From Ovis canadensis (taxonomy: Eukaryota > Chordata > Mammalia > Artiodactyla > Bovidae), in contig NC_091247.1 of assembly GCF_042477335.2 (NCBI RefSeq), positions 229,981,501 to 230,045,500 on the forward strand: DNA of 64,000 nt, read 5' to 3'. The first letter of the stretch is position 1; each line of letters begins with the position of its first letter. This document shows, piece by piece, positions 57,186 to 64,000 of this stretch. A model generated the notes under the pieces. It was not told the DNA's origin. It searched no databases and was given only the letters and a program-made list of their open reading frames with translations. Made by a program: the position numbers and the translations under genes.

Positions 57186-58301
57186 GTCAGACTCCTAACA
57201 TTGCAGCCACAAAAATCTCGAGGCCTGAGTTTCAGAATGGAGGAGGCTGTTTATCTCCGTGTGCCCCCTCCCTCTGCTTGGGGGCCCCTCCCCAACCATC
57301 CTGCGTCCCCTACATCCTTTGGCAGGACAGCCCCGATTTATCCGCCCAGGTTCAACACAGACCACATCTCTCTTTGGAACCGTGTTTGCCAAGCAAAGAA
57401 AATAACAGTCAGCAAAATTATTGGGTGGGCAACCAGCATTTTAAGAAATGAATTAGGATAGAATTGAACATGTCAGAGAGTGCTGAGGGTATAAGTATTG
57501 TTCTGTGAAACTTTCATTTCAAGTGTTTGTGTGTCTGTGTGAGTGTGTGTGTCTTAAGGACAGCACCTCTGAAGACTGCTCTTCTGGAAGCTTTCCTGGG
57601 ACGCCCTTACTGTAGCCCACAGCCCGCGTTGGGGCAACCCTCCTGTGGGCCAGGCAGCTCTCTCAGCGCTCCATCACTGCACATGGGACTGTGATGGCTG
57701 CTTTCCCAAGCCAGCACACATCTGCAGGGGCCAAGGGCACGGCTGCCCCACTTTCTTCCCAGACTCCTCCGGCACCTGGCATCTCACAGGTGCTCAGCAA
57801 ACAGACTTTGAAGAAAGGAGCGCCCAGGATGTTCAGAGAGAACACGATGAAATGCAAGGTGCAAGGTTTTTACCCTGTACCCCCTTTTAACAGGATGAAA
57901 GGCTGAAATCAAAGGAATGCATTGTGAAGGTGGAGATGCAGGCATCCATGGTGGGCCCCTGCATTCCACTTGAGGGACCCCCTCCCTGGGCTGGGGGCAG
58001 AGGAGACACGAGGCACTGCCCTCCTGCCCCCCAATTCTCAGGGGCCCGGGTTCTGCAGCACCTCCCTGCCAGCCAAGGGAGATGGGCAGCTGCAGCTGGG
58101 AAGACACTGAAATGGGAAGTCAGAGGATGTGATTAACCAGGACCAGAAACTCATGAAGAAACTCAGCCTGGACACAACCATATTACAGCACCAGCCTTGT
58201 CCAAGCCCCTGGCGCAGGCACCCACGGAGCCGACCCCTGGGACCAGACAGACCACCTGGCCTGAGCCTTCTCCTCTCTGCCTGTTTGGTTCCCCCACAGG
58301 G
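57186..58301. other. Intergenic, with L2-like trace
   Basis: 57580-57830 (GGAAGCTTTCCTGGGACG, CCTCCGGCACCTGGCATCTC, AGGTGCTCAGCAAACAGAC) resembles an L2 3' end in sense orientation. The remainder is single-copy-like. No gene recognised. Confidence 0.4.
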
Positions 58302-58920
58302 GGTGTGCGGCATGCATGTGTGTATATGCTGTGTGTATACATGTGTGTGTGTGCATGTGTGTACATATTGCGCGCAGTGTGCGTGTGTGCTGTATGTACA
58401 CGTATGTGGTGTGCATGTGTGTACATGTGTGCAGTGTGTGTGCGTGTATATGCTGTATGTGAGTGTGTGGTGTGCATATGTTGTGCACATGTGTGCGTGT
58501 GTGCTGTATGTACACGTGTGTGGTGTGCATGTGTGTACATGTGTGCAGTGTGCGTGCATGTATATGCTGTGTGTATGCGTGTGTGCATATGTTGTGCACA
58601 TGCGTTTGTGTGTGGTGTGCATGTGTGTATATGTTGTGTGCAGTGTGCGTGCGTGTATATGCTGTGTGTATACATGTGTGTGGTGTGCATGTGTGTACAT
58701 GTTGTGTGCAGTGTGCGTGTGTGCTGTATGTACACGTGTGTGGTGTGCATGTGTGTACATGTTGTGTGCAGTGTGCGTGCGTGTATATGCTGTGTGTATG
58801 TGAGTGTGTGGTGTGCATATGTTGTGCACATGTGTGTGCGTGGTATGCATGTGTGTATATGCTATATGTACACGTGTGTGCCTGGTGTGAATGTGTGTGT
58901 ATGCTGTGTGCACGTGGGCA
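58302..58920 (+). repeat. TG-rich compound minisatellite (~620 bp)
   Basis: A long tract of alternating purine/pyrimidine TG, CATG and TATATG words organised in irregular units of about 60-100 bases. Each unit carries GTGTGCATGTGTGTA and most carry GCAGTGTGCGTG. All six frames are largely stop-free across it, giving Cys/Val/Met-rich or His/Thr-rich peptides that are artefacts. Alternating purine-pyrimidine sequence of this kind can form left-handed DNA. Confidence 0.93.
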
Positions 58921-59739
58921 TGGTCCTGGGAGAGCCATATCCTCACACCCTCACGGCAGGCTCTGAGGTTCCTTCAGGGCCTCCCCAGCCAGGACTCAAG
59001 CGGAAGGAGGGACCAGTGACCTTCCACCTTGGCTCCTCCCAGCTGTCAGTCAGTGTCCCGGCCCTCCAGTGGCTCCTGAGAAAGGGTTGCCGGCTTCATC
59101 AGGACCGCGTGGGTGCCCAGCTCCCCTTCCTCATGCAGAATCCAGAAGAGCCTCGGGATCAGGAAGGACGAGCCCTGCAGCAGGCCCACAAAGGGGCGGG
59201 CAGTCAGTGCTGGGGTGGACAGTGAGCCTGGATGCTGCAGGGCCAGAGCCTCGCAGGCCGGAAGGACGACCCTGAGGGCACCTAGACTTGCCAGCATGTC
59301 CCGCTGAGGGGACAGGGGAGGGAGGGGTGGGGATGGCCACACTGAACTCAGAGGACGCGCTTGGTCCATCCTCTGGGTTAATACAGGCGGTCAGTCTCCG
59401 GAGGAGGAGCTGGAGACCCAGGACTGGGCTCTTGTGAACAGCGGGCACCAAGACGACTCACCAGAGCCAGGACGGTGGTCAGAAGGGGGGTGCTTCAGAG
59501 GGGCCAAGACAGGGCTCCTGGGACGTGTGCCCGGCCTTACGGGTGCCGGAACTCAGCTGACTCTGCGCGGGGCCAAGGCTGTGCTGTCTGGGGGTAGAAG
59601 GAGGCCAACATTCAACTCTGAGCAGAAAAGACAAGGCCCATCCGGGGCAACGGTCCAAAGACTCTTGTGCTTGGAACAAAGTCCGGTGCCCCCACCCCCG
59701 GCAAGGTCGGGGACCGAGCACCGCAGGCAGGGGAGGATA
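58921..59739. other. Upstream flank of the TAFA5 CpG island
   Basis: GC-rich, with CpG content rising toward 59740. No exon recognised. Part of this stretch could be distal promoter. Confidence 0.45.
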
Positions 59740-60122
59740 TGGGCCCCGAGGGCTGGCGGGCCAGTCGGCCCGGTCCGCAAACTTTACACTGGCCGCCCGT
59801 CTTCCCCGCGAGGGGCCCCGGACGCGGGCGCGGCGGGCCGTCTTTGTCGCCATCCAGAGGCGCGGCTCGGGCGCTTCGTCCCCTCCGCCGCCTGACTCCC
59901 CCGCCTGTACCAGGGCCCGCGTTGGGCCCCCGCGGCGCCGGGCACGCGCCTCGGGAGCGCCCCTCGCCTCGGTGGCCCGCGCGCCTGCATCCGGCGCGCA
60001 GCGACGCCCAGAGCGGCAGGGCCGGCGTCCCCGGGCTCGGCGGGCGCGGGCGCGGGCTCGGCGCGGGCGCGGGCTCGGCGCGGGGCGGGCCGGCGCGGGG
60101 CGCAGTGGGCCGGAGCCCGGGC

Positions 60123-60123
<1 letters not shown>

Positions 60124-60153
<30 letters not shown>
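60124..60153 (+). repeat. (CGG)10 trinucleotide tract in 5' leader
   Basis: Ten uninterrupted CGG units, followed by AGG. The tract lies about 105 bases before the TAFA5 start codon and therefore probably in the transcribed 5' leader or core promoter. CGG tracts are prone to length variation and structure formation. Confidence 0.95.
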
Positions 60154-60156
60154 AGG

Positions 60157-60219
60157 ATGGCGCGCGCGGGGCCCGCACGTGGAGGCCGGCGCGGGGGCGC
60201 GGGCAGGGCCGGCTGCTGA
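60157..60219 (+). CDS. Upstream ORF (20 codons) in TAFA5 leader
   Basis: An ATG four bases after the CGG tract, in strong start context (A at -3, G at +4), opens a 20-codon frame that stops with TGA at 60217-60219, 38 bases before the TAFA5 ATG. It is in a different frame from TAFA5. Its peptide is Arg/Gly/Ala-rich with no known function. If the transcript begins upstream of 60157, ribosomes would meet this ATG first, which would tend to lower TAFA5 translation. Whether it is transcribed is not shown by the sequence. Confidence 0.4.
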   Translation: MARAGPARGGRRGGAGRAGC

Positions 60220-60257
60220 GACGCGCTGCTGCCCCCCGCGCGGGCGCCGCGGCTTCA

Positions 60258-60369
60258 ATGGCGCCATCGCCCAGGACCGGCAGCCGGCAAGATGCGACCG
60301 CCCTGCCCAGCATGTCCTCAACTTTTTGGGCGTTCATGATCCTGGCCAGCCTGCTCATCGCCTACTGCA
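60258..60369 (+). CDS. TAFA5: TAFA5 first coding exon (partial gene)
   Basis: TAFA5 (FAM19A5) is a small secreted, cysteine-rich chemokine-like protein made mainly in brain; family members are processed in the secretory pathway and act on cell-surface receptors. This exon encodes residues 1-37: an 18-residue polar start (MAPSPRTGSRQDATALPS) and then a hydrophobic signal segment from Met19 (MSSTFWAFMILASLLIAYC). It matches the longer human isoform as I remember it. The last base, A, is the first base of a Ser codon, and the exon ends at a consensus donor (A|GTGAGT, intron from 60370). The ATG has weak context (T at -3, G at +4), and Met19 (60312) has A at -3, so signal-peptide initiation there is possible. 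The Cys-rich mature domain is encoded downstream, outside the window. Confidence 0.93.
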
Positions 60370-63300
60370 GTGAGTACCGCGCGGCCCGGGCCCCCGCCCG
60401 GCCCTCGGGTCCCGGCCCCGGCCCCCGATCCCGGGCCGCGGCTCCGGCGGGGCGCCCCTCGGGCCGCCCGGAGTCCGTGCGGAGTTGCGAGCTCGGGGCG
60501 CGCGGTCCCCCGGGTCCCCACCGGCCCTCCGCTGGGCCAGGAGGACGGGGGTCCGGCACTTCCGAGGCCGGCGCCACCGCTGAGCCTCCCTCCCCCGACT
60601 CCGGGGCAGGGCCCGGGCGCCAGGCCCCGGGTGGCGCGGCGCGTCCCTACGCGGCGATGCCCGCGGCTGCCCGGCGTACCGCCGCCGCTCCCGGCCCAGG
60701 CCCACGATCCGAGCTGAGCCGGCGGCTTCTTGGCCGAGCCGCGCGCTCCGGAGGCGGCGGAGGGTCTGGGGCGGGCGGGTAGCGCTGCCCGGGGTGGCGG
60801 CGGAGCGCCCTGCCCGGGGCTTTCCGCGGGCGACACTCGCTCGGGGAACGTGGGGGGGGGGGGGGGACGCGGCGGCCGATTCCGAAGCGGGGCGCCCGGG
60901 GCGGGAGCGGGGCTCGGGCTAGGACGCGCGGCTGGAGCTGCTGGCTTGCAGGGAAGCAGACTCGCCGGCGCTCTCCTAAAAACAGAGGAGAAGTGAGGGG
61001 TGGGGTGCCCACTGCCGCTGGCATTTCGCGGGTAGCGTCCGGGGACCCGAACCGGGTGACCCCCCGTGGCTCTGGCGCGGGGCCGCGGGCTCGGGGCTGG
61101 GGTGGCGCGGGTCGGTGGGCGCCCGGGGCACAGGCTGGGGTCTGCCTTGCTGCGTCGGGGTGCGCTGTGTCAGGGGCACAGGCTGAGCACTGCGTGAATG
61201 GGAGGTGGTCGGACATTGAGCCTAAGGACTGGGGTGGGGGTGAGTAGTCAGTGCTCCAGACACGGGCTCGCGGCTGGTTGGGGTGGGTGGGGAGTGGTCA
61301 GCGTCCGGGCCTGGGTTCCCAGCCGGAATGGCGAGGGCTGGGGGTGGGGTAGGTTTCCCCCGCCGGCCGCCTGGCACAGGGTCCGGGTCCCTTCCCACCC
61401 CAGCAGGAGGAAGGGACGGGCGCTGAGGAACACCTGTCATGGAGAATTGCCATGGGCGCGGGAGGCGATGGAAAAATATGGATTCTTTACAAAAAAAGAG
61501 AGAGAGAGAGAGAGAGAGGCCGGCGGTGTACCACGCTCCCCGCCACCACCTCGCAGCCCCCGCTCGGCCTCCTAGCTTCCAGCCCGAGCCTTCGCGCTCT
61601 CCAAAATGGGACCGCAGCGGGCCATGGAGACCCTGTGCGCGCGGGTGCCCAGTCCTCCGACAGTAGCCCCCAACCCGGAACCCTGGGGAATCCGTGCTCA
61701 GAGCGGGAATGGTGTGGCTGGTCTGAGCCGGGCTGTGCATTTCCCTACAGTTGCCAGCCGCGCTGCGGTGGGGAGGGGTCTCGGAGCCGGAAGGTTCCCT
61801 GCGAGGTCACAAGCCCAGCTGCCCGGGCTGGCACCGCCTCCCTGGGGATGTACCCAGGGGCCTCTCCTAGTGCGTTCCGGGGCTGTCTGCCTGGAGGGGG
61901 AGGGGGTCTGGGGCTTGAGGGAGGAGGCCTGCGTCCTCTCCCCAGCTCCCTGCGTCCATCTCGGGACCCTGGGGCAGGGTGCCCGGGGCAGGTAAACTCG
62001 GGGCTCGAGAGGAGGTGCCATGTGGATGCACTTCCTGGTGGCGGCAAGGGACAGGTGACAACCACAACCGCCCGTTTTGGGAGGCGATTTGTGTCCCTGT
62101 CCGCGTCCGCTGCCGCTGCCGCTGTCCCTTGCTGGCTCTGGGGAGAATATCTCGGTGAGAACCCGGCCACCACAGGCCGACTGGGGAGGCAGCCCTGGGG
62201 TGGGGAAAAGAACACCCGCTAATTGTTGTTAAGTGTGTGACACCTCCGCCCGTGGCGCCGACACTTCCCGCCCCAGGTACACCAGCCAGGGCCTTTCCTT
62301 TCTCGCCTTCCGCCCTGTGTGGAGCCGCTGCTCGCTCCACCCCCGCGCCAGCGCTGCCTGAACCTGAAAAGGAACCCCCTCTCTCTGCCGTCTTGACACT
62401 CACACCTCTGCCAGACGGCGGCCTGCTCCCGGCGGGGGTCAGAGTGCACTGTGCCCGCTGCTCAGACACTTGGCGGAACCCGAGGTCCTGTGGGACACTC
62501 AGGCTGCCTTTCGGAAGCCTCCAGGGCATTCTAGAAACAGCTCTTCCACCAGGAGGAGGACATGTGGTAAAAAGCATCTTATTATCCAGGATGGCAGAAA
62601 TCATTAATAGTGGAAGCTTGGGTTCACCACATTCTTATGGCTGTCTCCATGGAATCCGATAATTGACAATAAGGTAACGTTTGTGGACACACCCCATTAC
62701 ACCAGAAAGGCACTTGGGGAAATTAAAACCTTTCGGTAAAATAGGAAGTAGACATATGCACTTGGAGAAATTAACGCATGGCACTGAAATTCGAAATAGA
62801 CATAATAATGATTGATAGCTTGGAACAGCAGTCTTAGAGAAAAAAGAACTCCCCCCCTCCTTTTTTAAAATTGGTAAAGCAAATAAAATGCAAATGGAAC
62901 AGTCCCTGGGATTTCATTCTCTTTTCCAGTATATCTGGGATGAAGAAGAATAGTTAGCATCCGTGTTTGTAAACTGTTTTTGTTATCTGTCAGGATTTTT
63001 ATTACCCGAAATGTTTTTGTGTTTTGGAGAAGATCTGTCTGTGTCATTAATTAGGGAGACTGATCACTCCCCATACAGGGTTCAGCTATCCTGCCTGTTC
63101 AATCTGTGCATTTTGCTGTGCACAAAAGGTGTTCACTTCCTGGCACTGCTGAAAGAGAACTGGAATATTTCCTGGCCTGGTTTTCAGTTAGGGGTGCTCT
63201 GCTGTTCTTGGCCCCTGAAAGCCTGGCTTTTTTGCAGCCTGCCGAGCTTCATGTTTAAGGACATGGGCTCCACCCTCTGGCTGGAGAAAGACCTGCAGGC

Positions 63301-63731
63301 CACCAATTAGGTTAGTTGCTATAGTGACACAGCCTTGTCATTTTCTCCTGTTGGGGAAGAAATGCCAGGAGAAGCAGGAAGGGGAATGGGGCCCTCGATG
63401 GCTTTCTTTCAAGATGCGTACTCCATGTCTGTGTACACTCCCATTACAGCAGGGCTGGGCGCTCGGCAAAGAGGCGCCCTGGGGAGGTGAAGAGCTCGGA
63501 TGAGACCCTGAAACGCTCCTTCTCCCTGGTGGGGGGAGATCTCTGTCCTTTCGGCTTGGAAAGTGCTGGCCTAGGTCCTCTTCCCCTTAGCATATCCGGA
63601 GCCAAGAGGTCTGTCTGGACTCGGTTCTTGGCTAGAGTGGGACAGCTCTGGCCAAACCGGAGCGGTTTGCTTGTATGCTCTGCTCGTCCTAAGACCTCGA
63701 AGATGCCGTCTCTCGTGCTAGCTTGCAGCGT
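60370..63731 (+). other. TAFA5: TAFA5 intron 1 (5' part)
   Basis: Begins with GTGAGT. The first 800 bases belong to the CpG island. A 15-G run is at 60852-60866, an (AG)n run at 61498-61518 and a GCTGCC-type run at 62105-62130. 62560-62830 is AT-rich with TAATAATGATTGATAGC and GATAATTGACAATAAGG and could be an intronic regulatory element. I see no further exon with convincing splice sites. The alternative first exon known from other mammals is not recognisable here. Confidence 0.7.
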
Positions 63732-63947
63732 TTGTTAAGTCACTAAGTCGTGTCTGACTCTGCGACCCCACCGACTATAACACACCAGGCTCCTCTGTCC
63801 TCCACTGTCTCCCGGAGTTTGCTCAAATTTGTGTCCATTGAGTCGGTAATGCCATCTAACCATCTCACCCTGTGCTACCTCTTTCTCCTATTGCCTTCAA
63901 TCTTTCCCATCAGAGTCTTTTCCAATGAGTCAGCTCGTCGAGTCAGG
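63732..63947 (-). mobile_element. BovB/Bov-A-type fragment in TAFA5 intron
   Basis: Antisense sequence matching the Bov-A/BovB 3' region (AAGTCACTAAGTCGTGTCTG, GAGTTTGCTCAAATTTGTG, GAGTCGGTAATGCCATC, CAATGAGTCAGCTCGTCG). It is the only ruminant retroelement recognised in the intronic part of the window. Confidence 0.88.
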
Positions 63948-64000
63948 CTGTAACAATGATGAGGGAGGTGGAGAGAATGGCGAGCTAGAAGCTGCCTTAG
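63948..64000. other. Window end inside TAFA5 intron 1
   Basis: Short intronic sequence, nothing recognised. Confidence 0.5.

Larger units (their letters stand above)
59740..61140 (+). promoter_or_regulatory. TAFA5: CpG island promoter of TAFA5
   Basis: About 1.4 kb of very high GC with dense CpG, surrounding the first coding exon. I see no TATA box close upstream of the start codon; GC-box and GGGCGG-type strings are frequent (for example 60085-60120). This fits a TATA-less, broad promoter. The exact transcription start cannot be read from sequence. The island also contains a CGG tract, a GC-rich near-tandem (GGCGCGGGCGCGGGCTC at about 60045-60080) and a 15-G run. Confidence 0.85.

Noticed and set aside
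58038..59225. Long Cys/Val and His/Thr-rich open frames (up to 342 codons)
   Set aside because: They are translations of the TG-rich compound repeat, open on both strands and in several frames at once.
59479..60358. Minus-strand open frames of 248-280 codons antisense to TAFA5 exon 1
   Set aside because: They lie in the CpG island, where stop codons are rare by composition; peptides are Pro/Arg/Ala/Gly-rich with no domain, and they overlap a clear exon on the other strand.
59667..60782. 371-codon + frame through TAFA5 exon 1
   Set aside because: It begins at a GTG, runs through the splice donor into the intron, and is GC-rich throughout. Only 60258-60369 within it is supported as coding.

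Overview
The window is nuclear DNA from a ruminant, almost certainly a bovid (cattle, sheep, goat or buffalo type; I cannot tell which). The reason is the repeat content. It is full of BovB (RTE-class) retrotransposon copies and of the ruminant SINE family Bov-tA, with artiodactyl CHR-type SINEs, ruminant L1 3' ends and older mammalian L1 and LTR relics. There are no bacterial operons, ribosome binding sites, CRISPR arrays or phage genes. The many open frames are shadows of GC-rich or simple sequence, or broken transposon reading frames.

Only one cellular protein-coding exon can be supported: the first coding exon of TAFA5 (FAM19A5) on the + strand. It spans 60258-60369, encodes 37 codons plus one base, and ends at a GTGAGT splice donor. 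It lies in a strong CpG island of about 59740-61140, which also holds a (CGG)10 tract and a short upstream reading frame with good start context. The remaining ~3.6 kb is intron 1. The other TAFA5 exons lie beyond the right edge. The ~59 kb to the left is therefore the upstream intergenic flank of TAFA5.

Layout: 1-2232 holds two BovB 3' ends, a Bov-tA and a GGAT-type array. 2233-23010 is mostly single-copy, alternating GC-rich stretches with short AT-rich islands that look like candidate regulatory elements; it has few repeats and one 44-bp minisatellite. 23011-24906 holds a Bov-tA and a long, dead, minus-strand BovB. 24907-31462 is mixed, with LTR relics and a minus-strand old L1. 31463-34250 is an old L1. 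34910-36999 holds SINEs, a 46-bp duplication and a 44-bp CpG minisatellite. 38115-38391 is a ruminant L1 3' end. 39370-42030 is a three-level nest: Bov-tA in BovB in L1. 42530-43475 is a minus-strand L1 split by two SINEs. 46300-52390 is an old, near-complete L1 carrying at least eight later insertions. 52391-54200 holds an LTR and another L1 3' end. 55465-57185 holds a CHR SINE, a Bov-tA and a putative LTR. 58302-58920 is a TG-rich compound repeat. 59740 onward is the TAFA5 promoter, exon and intron.

I looked for a previously undescribed system and did not find one. The parts most worth follow-up are the start-site arrangement of TAFA5 exon 1 and the AT-rich islands of the upstream flank. 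Repeat family names and edges come from recognising sequence by eye, not from a search.
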